DNA from: Stutzerimonas frequens
Lineage (GTDB): Bacteria; Pseudomonadota; Gammaproteobacteria; Pseudomonadales; Pseudomonadaceae
Length of the DNA: 58,716 nt
Assembly: GCF_024448335.1 (NCBI RefSeq)
Contig: NZ_JAMOHM010000021.1
Location: forward strand, 1-58,716
Direction of reading: 5' to 3'
The notes under the pieces are model-generated. The model searched no databases. It saw only the letters and a program-made list of their open reading frames with translations, and was not told the DNA's origin. Made by a program: the position numbers and the translations under genes. Of the stretch, positions 28,507 through 39,794 are shown piece by piece; positions within the stretch are counted from its first letter, which is position 1; each line of letters opens with the position of its first letter.

Positions 28507-31500
28507 ACGCCGAATATGCCGAGCTGCACTGCCTGTCCAACTTCAGCTTCCAGCGGGGAGCATCCAGCGCGCGCGAACTCTTCGAGCGCGCCAAGCGCCA
28601 GGGCTATCACGCTCTGGCGATCACCGACGAATGCAGCCTGGCCGGTATCGTGCGCGCCTGGCAGGCCTCGAAGGACACCGGTCTGCCGCTGATCATTGGC
28701 AGCGAGGTGCAGATCGAGGGCGGGCCCAAACTGGTCTTGCTGGTGGAAAACCTGACCGGCTACCAGGCCTTGTGCCAGCTGATCACCCGTGCCCGCCGAA
28801 GGGCCGAGAAAGGTCGTTACCAGGCACTGCGCGAAGACCTGAGCGAGGGGTCGCTAGAGGGACTGCTGGCGATCTGGCTGCCCGGTCACGCCGGCGCCGA
28901 CACCGACGGTCGATGGCTGCTCGAATGTTTTCGCGAGCGGCTGTGGCTCGGCATCGAACTGCATCGGGGGCCGGACGACGCGCTGCATCTGCGGCAATCC
29001 CTGACCCAGGCTTCACGCCTGGGCATACCCGCCGTGGCCTGTGGCGACGTGCACATGCATGCCCGCGGTCGACGGGCATTGCAGGACTGCATGACCGCCA
29101 TCCGCCACCATCTGCCGGTCGCCGAGGCCGGATGCCACCTCTTCCCCAATGGCGAACGCCACCTGCGGTCGCGCGAGGAGCTGGCCCAGCTCTATCCAGC
29201 CGCACTGCTCAGCGAAACCCTTCGCATCAGCCAGCGCTGTCATTTCCAGCTCGACCAGCTGAAATATCACTACCCCCACGAACTGGTCCCGCCTGGACAT
29301 GACACCACCTCATGGTTGCGCAAGCTGGTCGAGGATGGCGCACGCTGGCGCTGGCCGGACGGCATCCCGGAAAAGGCACGCGCGCAGCTCGAACATGAAC
29401 TGGAGCTGATCGGCGACCTGCATTACGAAAGCTATTTCCTGACCGTGCATGACATCGTTCGCTTCGCCCGCGAGCGGGGCATTCTCTGCCAGGGTCGGGG
29501 CTCGGCGGCCAACTCGAGCGTCTGCTTCGTACTGGGCATCACCGAACTCGACCCGGTGCGCAGCAAACTGTTGTTCGAGCGTTTCCTCTCCCGCGAGCGC
29601 AACGAGCCGCCCGATATCGACGTGGATTTCGAGCACGACCGCCGCGAGGAGGTCATCCAGTACGTCTTTCAGCGCTACGGGCGTAATCGCGCCGCCCTCA
29701 CCGCCGTCGCCAGCAGCTACCGCGCCACCGGCGCCCTGCGGGATGTCGCCAAGGCGCTGGGCCTGCCGCCGGACCAGATCAACGCCCTGGCTGGCTGCTG
29801 TGGACGCTGGAGTGAGCACATACCCGACGACTCGCGACTGCGCGAGGCCGGCTTCGATCCGGACAATCCGGTTCTGCGCCGGGTCCTGGTGCTGACCGAT
29901 GCGCTTATCGGCTTTCCCCGTCACCTGTCCCAGCACCCTGGCGGCTTCGTGATCTCCGAACAGCCGCTCGACACCCTGGTGCCGATCGAGAATGCCAGCA
30001 TGGCCGACCGCACGGTGATCCAGTGGGACAAGGACGACCTCGATGCGGTCGGTCTGCTCAAGGTCGACGTGCTGGCACTGGGCATGCTCAGCGCGATACG
30101 TCGCTGTTTCGACCTAATCGAACACTATCGCGGCACGCGCTGGACCATCGCCACGCTGCCCGCGGAGGACAAGCCCACCTACGAGATGATCAGTCGGGCC
30201 GATACGATCGGCGTGTTCCAGATCGAATCACGTGCACAGATGGCCATGCTGCCACGTCTGCGCCCGAAGACCTTCTACGACCTGGTCATCCAGGTCGCCA
30301 TCGTCCGCCCCGGACCGATCCAGGGCGACATGGTGCATCCCTACCTGCGTCGACGTAACGACGAAGAAAAAGTGGATTACCCGTCCGAAGAACTGAAACC
30401 GGTGTTCGAGCGCACCCTTGGCGTGCCCCTTTTTCAGGAACAGGTGATGGAACTGGCGATCGTGGCGGCTGAATACACTCCAGACGAGGCCGACAAGCTG
30501 CGCCGTGCCATGGCCGCCTGGAAGCGTCACGGCAGCCTGGAACCCCACCGCGTGCGACTGACCGAGCGAATGCTCGCCAAAGGCTACCAGCCCGACTTCA
30601 TCGCGCGGATCTTCGAGCAGATCAAAGGGTTCGGCAGCTACGGTTTTCCCGAATCACACGCGGCGAGTTTTGCCCTGCTCACCTATGCCAGCTGCTGGCT
30701 GAAACGTCACGAGCCGGCTGCATTAGCCTGCGCCCTGATCAACAGCTGGCCGATGGGCTTCTACAACCCTGACCAGATTCTCCAGGACGCCCGTCGCCAC
30801 CGGCTGGAAATCCGCCCGGTGGACGTTCGCCACAGCGGCTGGGATTGCAGCCTCGAGCCAAGCCGCCAGGCACAGCCGGCGATCCGCCTGGGGCTACGCA
30901 TGGTGCGCGGCTTTCGGGAAACCGATGCCCAGCGTATCGAAGCCGCACGCCTACGCCAGCCATTTACGAACATCCATGACCTGTGCCTGCGCGCCGAGCT
31001 CGAACCGCGTGCGCGTGAGCAGCTCGCCGATGCCGGCGCCCTGCGCGGCCTGGCCGGCCATCGACATCGAGCGCGTTGGGCCGTCGCCGGAATCGAACCA
31101 CAGCTGCCGCTGTTCGCCAGCCTGCCCGCACCGGAGGAAACCTCCATCAACCTGCCACTGCCTTCGGTGAGCGAAGACCTTTTCAACGACTACGCGACCC
31201 TCGGCACGACACTGGGACCGCATCCCCTGGCCTTGCTGCGGGAAGAATTGAAAGCCCGGCGCTGCCGAAGCTCGCGGGAACTGGCCACTATCGAGCATGG
31301 CCGGCCGGTCAGCGTCGCCGGCCTGGTGATCGGCCGGCAACGCCCACAGACAGCCAGCGGTGTCATCTTCGTCACCTTGGAAGACGAGTTCGGCATGGTC
31401 AATGTGGTGGTCTGGCGCGACCTGGCCGAGCGCCAGAGGCGGCCCTTGATCCAGTCGCAACTGCTTCGCGTGGATGGCCATCTGGAGTCAGCCAGCGGCG

Positions 31501-31583
31501 TACGACATCTGATCGCCGGCCGCTTGAGCGACCTCACGCCCCTGCTCACCGGGCTTGATGTGCGCAGCCGGGATTTTCAGTGA
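28503..31583 (+). CDS. dnaE2: error-prone DNA polymerase DnaE2 (ImuC)
   Basis: DnaE2 is the catalytic translesion polymerase of the SOS mutasome. The 1026-residue protein is a C-family polymerase shorter than replicative DnaE. An N-terminal PHP domain (about residues 1-200) is followed by the palm with catalytic aspartates in PPDIDVDF (D371, D373, D375) and a later Asp in KVDVLALG. Then come helix-hairpin-helix and OB-fold regions ([13 protein letters not shown] near the C-terminus). It is translated in an ATGA overlap from imuB and controlled by the LexA box ahead of imuA. Confidence 0.96.
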   Translation: MNAEYAELHCLSNFSFQRGASSARELFERAKRQGYHALAITDECSLAGIVRAWQASKDTGLPLIIGSEVQIEGGPKLVLLVENLTGYQALCQLITRARRRAEKGRYQALREDLSEGSLEGLLAIWLPGHAGADTDGRWLLECFRERLWLGIELHRGPDDALHLRQSLTQASRLGIPAVACGDVHMHARGRRALQDCMTAIRHHLPVAEAGCHLFPNGERHLRSREELAQLYPAALLSETLRISQRCHFQLDQLKYHYPHELVPPGHDTTSWLRKLVEDGARWRWPDGIPEKARAQLEHELELIGDLHYESYFLTVHDIVRFARERGILCQGRGSAANSSVCFVLGITELDPVRSKLLFERFLSRERNEPPDIDVDFEHDRREEVIQYVFQRYGRNRAALTAVASSYRATGALRDVAKALGLPPDQINALAGCCGRWSEHIPDDSRLREAGFDPDNPVLRRVLVLTDALIGFPRHLSQHPGGFVISEQPLDTLVPIENASMADRTVIQWDKDDLDAVGLLKVDVLALGMLSAIRRCFDLIEHYRGTRWTIATLPAEDKPTYEMISRADTIGVFQIESRAQMAMLPRLRPKTFYDLVIQVAIVRPGPIQGDMVHPYLRRRNDEEKVDYPSEELKPVFERTLGVPLFQEQVMELAIVAAEYTPDEADKLRRAMAAWKRHGSLEPHRVRLTERMLAKGYQPDFIARIFEQIKGFGSYGFPESHAASFALLTYASCWLKRHEPAALACALINSWPMGFYNPDQILQDARRHRLEIRPVDVRHSGWDCSLEPSRQAQPAIRLGLRMVRGFRETDAQRIEAARLRQPFTNIHDLCLRAELEPRAREQLADAGALRGLAGHRHRARWAVAGIEPQLPLFASLPAPEETSINLPLPSVSEDLFNDYATLGTTLGPHPLALLREELKARRCRSSRELATIEHGRPVSVAGLVIGRQRPQTASGVIFVTLEDEFGMVNVVVWRDLAERQRRPLIQSQLLRVDGHLESASGVRHLIAGRLSDLTPLLTGLDVRSRDFQ

Positions 31584-31680
31584 TCGTGCGCAGAACGGTT
31601 TCGCCGGGATTGGAAGCCGGGCCGTGCACCAGCATACTTTCAAGCCATATGAATTGATGTCGATATGGCCTGAAAAAACT

Positions 31681-31709
31681 TTCACATTTTCAGATGCTTA
31701 ATGTATAGT
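31681..31709 (+). promoter_or_regulatory. promoter of tRNA-Pro(GGG)
   Basis: TTCACA at 31681-31686 and TATAGT at 31704-31709 are separated by 17 bases and sit about 35 bases ahead of the tRNA. They fit a sigma-70 promoter. Confidence 0.65.
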
Positions 31710-31742
31710 TCCATCCGCTTTCAGCAGTGCTGATAGCGACCG

Positions 31743-31820
<78 letters not shown>

Positions 31821-31833
31821 AAACACATAAAAA

Positions 31834-31865
31834 TCCAATCACCTAGCGGTGATTGGATTTTTTTT
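31834..31865. terminator. intrinsic terminator after tRNA-Pro, shared with the MerR gene
   Basis: ATCCAATCACC (31834-31844) and GGTGATTGGAT (31849-31859) form an 11-bp stem with a TAGC loop. The hairpin is preceded by A and followed by a run of T, so it can serve both the tRNA and the minus-strand MerR gene. Confidence 0.88.
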
Positions 31866-31959
31866 GGTCGCTCCGAACTCAACAGCGTGAGGACTATTTT
31901 ATCCTCCCCAACTCCTTTTGAGCATAATCACCGCCAGATCTCGAATCCATTCAGATCGA

Positions 31960-32316
31960 CTACTTCCTCAGCACCTGAAGCACTTCTTCCAACTCCGAGA
32001 TCATCTGACGGATCAGTTGCTTGTACTGCGTCGTGTCTTCCCGTGCTTCCTCGCCTGACATACGCTGGCGGGCTCCTCCGATCGTGAAGCCCTGCTCGTA
32101 GAGAAGCGAACGAATCTGACGAATCATCAGGACGTCCTGACGCTGGTAGTAACGTCGGTTACCACGGCGCTTCACTGGGTTGAGCTGGGGAAATTCCTGC
32201 TCCCAATAACGCAAAACGTGAGGCTTCACCGCGCAGAGCTCGCTGACCTCTCCGATAGTGAAGTAACGTTTGCCCGGTATCGTCGGGAGTTCGTCGTTAT
32301 GACTTGGTTCCAGCAT
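31960..32316 (-). CDS. MerR-family transcriptional regulator
   Basis: The 118-residue protein has an N-terminal MerR helix-turn-helix ([28 protein letters not shown], wing [14 protein letters not shown]) and a short coiled C-terminal helix. There are no Cys pairs for metal binding. It is the conserved regulator found after ihfA in Pseudomonas (PA2737 type). Its start lies 20 bases inside the end of ihfA. The target genes are unknown. Confidence 0.92.
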   Translation of the reverse strand: MLEPSHNDELPTIPGKRYFTIGEVSELCAVKPHVLRYWEQEFPQLNPVKRRGNRRYYQRQDVLMIRQIRSLLYEQGFTIGGARQRMSGEEAREDTTQYKQLIRQMISELEEVLQVLRK

Positions 32317-32599
32317 ATGCTTCGACCCTGGCTTTGAGCTTCTGCCCTGGACGGAACGTTACAACACGACGTGCCGTGATAGGAATTTCCTCTCCAGTTT
32401 TAGGATTACGTCCTGGGCGCTGTCGCTTGTCGCGCAGGTCGAAATTGCCGAAACCGGATAGCTTGACCTGTTCATTGTGCTCGAGCGCCTGACGAATCTC
32501 CTCGAAAAACAGCTCGACCAGTTCCTTGGCCTCGCGCTTATTCAAGCCCAGCTCTTCATATAGACGTTCCGCCATTTCAGCTTTCGTCAGAGCCCCCAT
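32297..32599 (-). CDS. ihfA: integration host factor subunit alpha
   Basis: IHF alpha pairs with IHF beta to bend DNA at specific sites in transcription, replication and recombination. The 100-residue protein shows the IHF/HU fold with [28 protein letters not shown], including the beta-arm proline. It follows pheT by three bases, as in E. coli and Pseudomonas. The beta subunit gene, often next to rpsA, is not in this window. Confidence 0.97.
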   Translation of the reverse strand: MGALTKAEMAERLYEELGLNKREAKELVELFFEEIRQALEHNEQVKLSGFGNFDLRDKRQRPGRNPKTGEEIPITARRVVTFRPGQKLKARVEAYAGTKS

Positions 32600-32602
32600 A
32601 CG

Positions 32603-34981
32603 CTATTTCCTTAACGTGGCATTGAACCTTTCTTCCAAGGAGGTGAGGATCTTCTGCATCGTTTCGTTCACCTCATCGTCGTTTAGAGTGCGCGAAGGGT
32701 GCTGCCAGGTCAAGCCGACTGCCACACTTTTGCTAAGAGGATCAATACCTTTTCCCTGATAGACGTCAAATAGCTTGAGGTCGGTCAGATTCGCGCCCGC
32801 GACGACGCGAATGCAGTCCAGCATGTCCTGAGCCATCACCTCGCGCCCGACCAGAACCGCAAGGTCCCGACGGACTTCCGGGAAGCGCGAAAGCTCGGCG
32901 AAGGATGGCATGCGCCCCTCGGCTATCTCGGCAAGCTTGAGCTCAAATAGATAGACAGGCTGATCGATACCCAACGCGCTCGCCAGCTCCGGGTGCAAAC
33001 TGCCAACGAATCCGACCAACTGCCCATCACGCTCGACCCGAGCGGTTTGCCCTGGGTGCAATGCTGGATGCTCACCTGGCACGAAACGATAGGCGCCAGC
33101 GTTGCCGGCAAACGCGAGCAATGCTTCGACATCTGCCTTGACGTCGAAAAAGTCCACCGTTTCGCTGGTATTCGCCCAACCCTCGGGCTCACGAGTGCCC
33201 GTCACCACACCTGCCAACATGGCGTCCTGCTCGAGCCCGGGCAGCTGACCAACAAATCGCAGCCCCGCCTCGAACAGGCGAACGCGCGACTGCTGTCGAT
33301 TGAGGTTGTATTGCAATGCCTTGACCAACCCTGGCCAGAGCGATGCGCGCATTGCAGCCATATCTGCCGAAATCGGATTGGCCAGCTCCAATGGTTTCAC
33401 GCCAGGGCTGAACAGCTCGAACAGCTTGGGATCGATGAAGCTGTAGGTGATCGCTTCTTGATAACCACGCGCCACCAACAAACGTCGCAGCAATGGCAGT
33501 TCCGCACGCGCTTCGGGCTTCGCAACGGGCGCGAGACGGGCCTGCGGGTAACGTACGGGTAGACGGTCATAGCCGTACAGGCGTCCCAGCTCCTCGATCA
33601 GATCGACCTCCAGGCTGATGTCGAATCGATGACTCGGAACGGAAACCTGCCAACGCCCCTCAGCCTCGTGTGCAACGGTGAGTCCCAGCGAGGTCAGCAA
33701 GCGCACTACTTCGCCATGGTCCAGCTCCAACCCCAACATCTGGTTGATGCGCTCGGCACGTAGGGTTACCGGGGCAATGTTTGGCAGATCACCTTCGCTG
33801 ACCGCCTCGACGATCGGGCCCGCCTCTCCACCAACGATTTCGAGGAGCAAATTGGTTGCCCGCTCCATTGCACGACGTGGAAGCTGCGAGTCGACGCCAC
33901 GCTCGAAGCGATGCGAGGCATCCGTATGCAGGCCGTATGAGCGCGCCTTGCCGGCCAACGCGATGGTGTCGAAGAACGCACTTTCGAGAAAGATGCTGCG
34001 AGTGGAGGCGCTCACACCGCTGTGTTCCCCCCCCATTACCCCGGCGATAGCAAGCGGTCGCTCATGGTCGGCAATAACCAACGTATCGCTGCGCAAGACG
34101 ATCTCCTGGCCGTCCAGCAGAACCAGCTTTTCGCCTTCGTCTGCCATACGGACCCGAATGCCGCCCTTGATCTCATCGAGATCGAATGCGTGCAACGGCT
34201 GACCCAGCTCAAGCATCACGTAGTTAGTGACATCGACAACCGCATCGATGCTGCGAATATCGGAGCGACGCAGGCGCTCTACCATCCAGAGGGGCGCCGG
34301 GCGCGACAGGTCGACATTGCGGATTACCCGTCCGAGATAGCGTGGGCATGCCTTCGGGGCTAGAACCTCGACCGGACGTACGTCTTGGTGCACAACCTTA
34401 GCCGCAGCAAAATCCACAGAACGCACTTCAGCTCCGTAGATCGCTCCGACCTCTCGAGCCAAACCGGCGAGCGACAGGCAATCGCCGCGGTTCGGCGTCA
34501 GACCAATTTCGATGCTTACATCGTCTAGATCAAGGTATTCGCGCAGATCGGCGCCAACCGGCGCACCAGCTGCCAGCTCCATCAGACCGCTGTCGTCGCT
34601 GCCTATCTGCAGCTCGGTTTCAGAACACAGCATGCCGTTGGATTCAACGCCACGCAGCTTGGCCTTTTTGATCTTGAAGTCACCCGGCAACTGGGCCCCG
34701 ATCATGGCGAAAGGAATCTTCAGTCCAGGGCGCACGTTTGGCGCGCCGCACACCACCTGGAAAGTCTCCTTGCCGTTGCTGACCTGGCAAACTCTGAGCT
34801 TGTCGGCATCAGGGTGCTGCGCTGTTTCCAGCACCTCGCCGACGACCACACCACTGAAGCTGCCGGCAACCGGCGTCACGGCATCGACTTCAAGCCCAAC
34901 CATGGACAGGCGGGCAACCAACTCTTCACGCGAAACCTGCGGATTGACCCAGCTCCGCAGCCACTGTTCACTGAATTTCAT
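32603..34981 (-). CDS. pheT: phenylalanyl-tRNA synthetase beta subunit
   Basis: PheT is the large subunit of the alpha2-beta2 synthetase, with editing and tRNA-binding functions. The 792-residue protein has an EMAP-type tRNA-binding domain (about residues 40-150, EVLETAQHPDADKLRVCQV). B3/B4 editing domains follow, then a catalytic-like module with GYQEAITYSF, and a C-terminal ferredoxin-like anticodon-binding domain (about 700-792, FPEVRRDLAVLV). It lies 36 bases after pheS in one operon. Confidence 0.97.
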   Translation of the reverse strand: MKFSEQWLRSWVNPQVSREELVARLSMVGLEVDAVTPVAGSFSGVVVGEVLETAQHPDADKLRVCQVSNGKETFQVVCGAPNVRPGLKIPFAMIGAQLPGDFKIKKAKLRGVESNGMLCSETELQIGSDDSGLMELAAGAPVGADLREYLDLDDVSIEIGLTPNRGDCLSLAGLAREVGAIYGAEVRSVDFAAAKVVHQDVRPVEVLAPKACPRYLGRVIRNVDLSRPAPLWMVERLRRSDIRSIDAVVDVTNYVMLELGQPLHAFDLDEIKGGIRVRMADEGEKLVLLDGQEIVLRSDTLVIADHERPLAIAGVMGGEHSGVSASTRSIFLESAFFDTIALAGKARSYGLHTDASHRFERGVDSQLPRRAMERATNLLLEIVGGEAGPIVEAVSEGDLPNIAPVTLRAERINQMLGLELDHGEVVRLLTSLGLTVAHEAEGRWQVSVPSHRFDISLEVDLIEELGRLYGYDRLPVRYPQARLAPVAKPEARAELPLLRRLLVARGYQEAITYSFIDPKLFELFSPGVKPLELANPISADMAAMRASLWPGLVKALQYNLNRQQSRVRLFEAGLRFVGQLPGLEQDAMLAGVVTGTREPEGWANTSETVDFFDVKADVEALLAFAGNAGAYRFVPGEHPALHPGQTARVERDGQLVGFVGSLHPELASALGIDQPVYLFELKLAEIAEGRMPSFAELSRFPEVRRDLAVLVGREVMAQDMLDCIRVVAGANLTDLKLFDVYQGKGIDPLSKSVAVGLTWQHPSRTLNDDEVNETMQKILTSLEERFNATLRK

Positions 34982-35017
34982 CCTGTTCTCCTAAATATGC
35001 GTTGACGGGCGGCGGCA

Positions 35018-36207
<1,190 letters not shown>

Positions 36208-36564
36208 TTAAGCCAGAGAAGCTTTGGCTTTCTCGACAATCGCAGCAAAGGCTGCTTTTTCGTTCACTGCCAGATCGGCCAGAACCTTGCGATCGATCTC
36301 GATGGCCGCCTTCTTCAGACCGGCGATCAGACGGCTGTAGGACAGACCGTTGACACGAGCACCGGCGTTGATACGGGCGATCCACAGAGCGCGGAACTGA
36401 CGCTTGCGCTGACGGCGGTCACGGTAGGCGTACTGGCCTGCCTTGATTACCGCCTGCTTGGCAACGCGGAATACGCGAGAACGCGCACCGTAGTAGCCTT
36501 TGGCGAGTTTCAGAATTTTCTTGTGACGGCGACGGGCAACGACGCCACGCTTAACACGAGCCAT
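36208..36564 (-). CDS. rplT: 50S ribosomal protein L20
   Basis: L20 is an early 23S-binding assembly protein and, in E. coli, a translational repressor of the rpmI-rplT message. The 118-residue protein has the typical Arg/Lys-rich N-terminus ([17 protein letters not shown]) and the globular C-terminal half with [17 protein letters not shown]. The length and the rpmI-rplT order are standard. Confidence 0.98.
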   Translation of the reverse strand: MARVKRGVVARRRHKKILKLAKGYYGARSRVFRVAKQAVIKAGQYAYRDRRQRKRQFRALWIARINAGARVNGLSYSRLIAGLKKAAIEIDRKVLADLAVNEKAAFAAIVEKAKASLA

Positions 36565-36591
36565 GAGTTATTCCTCTGAGTCTTGACCGGA

Positions 36592-36786
36592 TCAACGAAC
36601 GCGCAGCATGCGCTCCACTTTTGCGACGTCAGACGGATGCACTTGCGAGCAACCGCGCAGCTGACGCTTACGCTTGGTGGTCATCTTGGTCAGGATGTGG
36701 CTCTTGAAAGCGTGCTTGTGCTTGAAGCCGTTAGCAGTCTTCTTGAAGCGCTTCGCAGCACCACTTTTGGTTTTCATCTTTGGCAT
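36592..36786 (-). CDS. rpmI: 50S ribosomal protein L35
   Basis: The 64-residue product is a small, highly basic ribosomal protein with the L35 signature [13 protein letters not shown] at residues 5-17. It lies between infC and rplT as in most bacteria and is 62 bases downstream of infC. Confidence 0.98.
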   Translation of the reverse strand: MPKMKTKSGAAKRFKKTANGFKHKHAFKSHILTKMTTKRKRQLRGCSQVHPSDVAKVERMLRVR

Positions 36787-36848
36787 GTTCAGTACTCCAC
36801 ATTGTGGGTGATTACAAATAACCGCAAGGCCTGCCAGTGCCCTGGAGG

Positions 36849-37394
36849 TTACTTTTTCTTCTTGGGAGCGATGACCATGATCAGCTGGCGTCCTTCCATC
36901 TTCGGATGCTGCTCGACCGAACCGTATTCAGCGAGATCTGTCTCGACCCGCTTCAACAGTTCCATCCCCAGCTCCTGATGAGCCATCTCACGACCGCGGA
37001 ATCGCAAGGATACCTTGGCCCTGTCCCCGTCACTCAGGAAACGCACCAGGTTACGTAGCTTGACCTGGTAGTCCCCCTCCTCCGTCCCTGGACGAAACTT
37101 TACTTCTTTGACCTGAACCTGCTTCTGGTTCTTCTTCGCCGCAGCGACCTGCTTTTTCTTCTCGAAAAGGTGCTTGCCGTAATCCATGATCCGGCACACC
37201 GGAGGATTCGCATCGGCAGAGATCTCAACCAGATCCAGTTTGGCCTCTTCTGCAACCTGCAGCGCTTCATCAATCGAGACGATGCCAATCTGCTCGCCAT
37301 CAGCGCCAATCAAACGGACCTCACGAGCCGAGATATTCTCGTTGATCGGGGCCTTGGGTGCAGTTCGTTTATCCTGTCTCATTTCACGCTTAAT
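36849..37394 (-). CDS. infC: translation initiation factor IF-3, probable ATT start
   Basis: IF-3 keeps ribosomal subunits apart and checks the start codon. Counted from an ATT at 37394 it has 181 residues, with an N-terminal domain ([14 protein letters not shown]), a Lys-rich linker ([18 protein letters not shown]) and a C-terminal domain ending in PKKKK. An ATG two codons upstream (37400) overlaps the thrS stop as TAATG, but it lies only two bases from GGAG. The ATT is eight bases from it. ATT starts are the known basis of IF-3 autoregulation in E. coli, so ATT is preferred, with the ATG as the alternative. Confidence 0.93.
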   Translation of the reverse strand: MKREMRQDKRTAPKAPINENISAREVRLIGADGEQIGIVSIDEALQVAEEAKLDLVEISADANPPVCRIMDYGKHLFEKKKQVAAAKKNQKQVQVKEVKFRPGTEEGDYQVKLRNLVRFLSDGDRAKVSLRFRGREMAHQELGMELLKRVETDLAEYGSVEQHPKMEGRQLIMVIAPKKKK

Positions 37395-37399
37395 AGTCA

Positions 37400-39322
37400 T
37401 TACTCCAATTCTTGGCGACCACGCCGGGAAACCGCCTGTGCCAACAGCTGCGCGAATTGATCGAGGGGCATGGAGCCCAAATCGACGCCTTCACGGGTGC
37501 GCACAGCAACGGATCGAGTCTCAACCTCCCGATCCCCGATAACCAAGAGATAAGGAGTCTTGAGCAAAGTATGCTCGCGGATTTTAAAGCCGATCTTTTC
37601 GTTTCTCAAGTCACACTTGGCACGGAATCCGCTTTGGACAAGGCTTTTCTCGACTTCCATGGCAAATGCAGCCTGCTTGTCGGTGATATTCATGATCACC
37701 GCCTGAGTCGGAGCGAGCCAAGCAGGGAATGCGCCAGCGTAGTGCTCGATGAGCATACCGATGAAACGCTCGAACGAACCGAGAATGGCACGGTGCAGCA
37801 TCACCGGCCGCTGGCGGCTATTATCTTCAGCGACGAAGCTGGCATCCAGGCGCTCAGGCAGGTTCGGATCGTACTGCAGGGTGCCGCATTGCCAATTACG
37901 CCCCAGGCAATCACGCAAGGTGAACTCGATCTTCGGTCCGTAGAATGCTCCTTCGCCCGGCTGATATTCCCATGCCAGCCCGGACTCGTTGAGCGCCTCG
38001 GCCAGCGCACCCTCTGCACGATCCCACAACTCATCGGAGCCGACACGCTTGGCTGGACGAGTGGAGAGCTTCATGGCGATGTCGCTGAAACCGAAATCGG
38101 CATAGACCTTGAGCGTCAACTTGATGAAGTCGGCAGCCTCCTTCTTCACCTGCTCTTCGGTGCAAAAGATGTGCGCATCATCCTGAGTGAAGCCGCGCAC
38201 ACGCATGATGCCGTGTAGCGCGCCGGAAGGCTCGTTACGGTGGCAGGCGCCGAACTCAGCCATGCGCAGCGGCAAATCACGATAGGACTTCAGGCCTTGG
38301 TTGAAGATCTGCACATGACACGGGCAGTTCATCGGCTTTACCGCATAATCGCGATTCTCCGACGAGGTGGTGAACATGTTCTCGGCGTAGTTGGACCAAT
38401 GCCCGGACTTTTCCCACAGGATACGATCGACCACCTGCGGCGTACGCACCTCCTGATAGCCGTTCTCGCGCTGCACCTGACGCATGTACTGCTCGAGGTT
38501 CTGGTACAGGGTCCAGCCGGCCGGATGCCAGAAGACCATACCCGGCGCTTCCTCTTGCGTATGAAAGAGGTCGAGCTGCTTGCCGATGCGACGATGATCG
38601 CGCTTCTCGGCCTCCTCTATGCGCTGGATGTAAGCGGCCAGCTGCTTTTTGTCGGCCCAGGCAGTGCCATAGATGCGCTGCAGCTGTTCGTTCTTTGAGT
38701 CACCACGCCAGTAGGCCCCGGAAATGCGGGTCAGCTTGAACGCCTTGAGGAAACGGGTATTCGGCACATGCGGGCCTCGGCACATGTCGACATATTCTTC
38801 GTGGTAGTACAAACCCATCGCCTGCTCATCGGGCATATCCTCGATCAGACGCAGCTTGTAATCCTCGCCTCGGGACTTGAAGACCTCGACGACTTCGGCG
38901 CGCGGAGTCATCTTCTTGACGACATCGTAATCACGCTCGATCAGCTCACGCATCCGCTGCTCGATGGCCGCGACATCATCAGGCGTAAAGGGCCGCTCAT
39001 AGGCGATATCGTAATAAAAGCCTTCATCGATGACCGGCCCGATAACCATGCGCGCAGTCGGATACAGCTGCTTTACTGCATGACCGATCAGGTGCGCACA
39101 GGAGTGGCGAATAATATCCAGCCCCTCCTCATCCTTAGGCGTAATGATCTGCAAGGAAGCATCCGCGTCGATCAGATCACAGGCATCGACCAATCTACCG
39201 TCGACTTTACCGGCGAGCGTCGCCTTCGCCAGGCCAGCACCAATGGACTGAGCCACCTCAGCCACGGTAACCGGGTGATCGAACGAACGCTGACTGCCAT
39301 CGGGAAGAGTAATGGTGGGCAT
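37400..39322 (-). CDS. thrS: threonyl-tRNA synthetase
   Basis: ThrS charges tRNA-Thr and edits serine mischarging. The ATG at 39322, behind GAGGAGG, gives 640 residues, the usual length. Domains in order are TGS (residues 1-62, [19 protein letters not shown]), the editing domain with the HxxxH-type motif [11 protein letters not shown], the class II core with [15 protein letters not shown] (motif 2) and [21 protein letters not shown] (motif 3), and the anticodon-binding domain. It heads the thrS-infC-rpmI-rplT-pheST-ihfA cluster. Confidence 0.97.
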   Translation of the reverse strand: MPTITLPDGSQRSFDHPVTVAEVAQSIGAGLAKATLAGKVDGRLVDACDLIDADASLQIITPKDEEGLDIIRHSCAHLIGHAVKQLYPTARMVIGPVIDEGFYYDIAYERPFTPDDVAAIEQRMRELIERDYDVVKKMTPRAEVVEVFKSRGEDYKLRLIEDMPDEQAMGLYYHEEYVDMCRGPHVPNTRFLKAFKLTRISGAYWRGDSKNEQLQRIYGTAWADKKQLAAYIQRIEEAEKRDHRRIGKQLDLFHTQEEAPGMVFWHPAGWTLYQNLEQYMRQVQRENGYQEVRTPQVVDRILWEKSGHWSNYAENMFTTSSENRDYAVKPMNCPCHVQIFNQGLKSYRDLPLRMAEFGACHRNEPSGALHGIMRVRGFTQDDAHIFCTEEQVKKEAADFIKLTLKVYADFGFSDIAMKLSTRPAKRVGSDELWDRAEGALAEALNESGLAWEYQPGEGAFYGPKIEFTLRDCLGRNWQCGTLQYDPNLPERLDASFVAEDNSRQRPVMLHRAILGSFERFIGMLIEHYAGAFPAWLAPTQAVIMNITDKQAAFAMEVEKSLVQSGFRAKCDLRNEKIGFKIREHTLLKTPYLLVIGDREVETRSVAVRTREGVDLGSMPLDQFAQLLAQAVSRRGRQELE

Positions 39323-39512
39323 GGCGCCTCCTCTCCTAGTGGTGACCCGTACCAAAGGCCACATGGGTTGGGATGAGCCAGGAAAGCGACCCGGCGAGCA
39401 TTCCCACCGCACAGTGGCAGGAGCCTGAAGGCTTACTCTCTACCGGACCGAAGTCACTGGGAAAACACGACTGGCGATACTTTCAGAATGCCGAGATCCT
39501 GACAAGCGAGCC
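39323..39512 (-). promoter_or_regulatory. thrS: thrS upstream region
   Basis: The 190 bases between the tRNA-Val terminator and thrS should hold the thrS promoter and leader. In E. coli this leader mimics tRNA-Thr for autoregulation. I could not recognise an equivalent fold or clear promoter boxes by eye. Confidence 0.35.
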
Positions 39513-39545
39513 AAAAAAAAGGGTCGCTTGCGCGACCCTTTTATT
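39513..39545. terminator. intrinsic terminator after tRNA-Val
   Basis: GGGTCGC (39521-39527) and GCGACCC (39532-39538) pair across a TTGC loop, with eight A on one side and TTTT on the other. On the minus strand it lies just downstream of the tRNA and separates it from thrS. Confidence 0.88.
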
Positions 39546-39550
39546 CGAAT

Positions 39551-39627
39551 TGGTAGGCACAATTGGATTCGAACCAACGACCCCCACCATGTCAAGGTGG
39601 TGCTCTAACCAACTGAGCTATGTGCCT
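39551..39627 (-). tRNA. tRNA-Val (anticodon GAC)
   Basis: The 77-base minus-strand gene reads AGGCACATAGCTCAG at its 5' end and finishes with an encoded CCA. The anticodon stem CCACC/GGTGG encloses TTGACAT, giving anticodon GAC. The T-arm has GTTCGAATC. Confidence 0.96.
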
Positions 39628-39640
39628 TCGATGGGGGCGC

Positions 39641-39668
39641 ATTCTAAAGACTCGAAAAAAAAGGTCAA
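39641..39668 (-). promoter_or_regulatory. promoter of tRNA-Val(GAC)
   Basis: On the minus strand TTGACC (39663-39668) and TAGAAT (39641-39646) are 16 bases apart. They are followed by GCGC-rich sequence just before the tRNA, a typical stable-RNA promoter with a G+C-rich discriminator. Confidence 0.75.
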
Positions 39669-39794
39669 GCGGTTTTTTCAGCTAACTCACTGATATTTGG
39701 AAAATTTGAAAAAGCCCCTCTCAGCGCTCAGTCACTGGCGAGTCGTGCGGCTAAGCGCTAGCATCCGTAAAAGATTCAGAACAGAGATTCCAAT

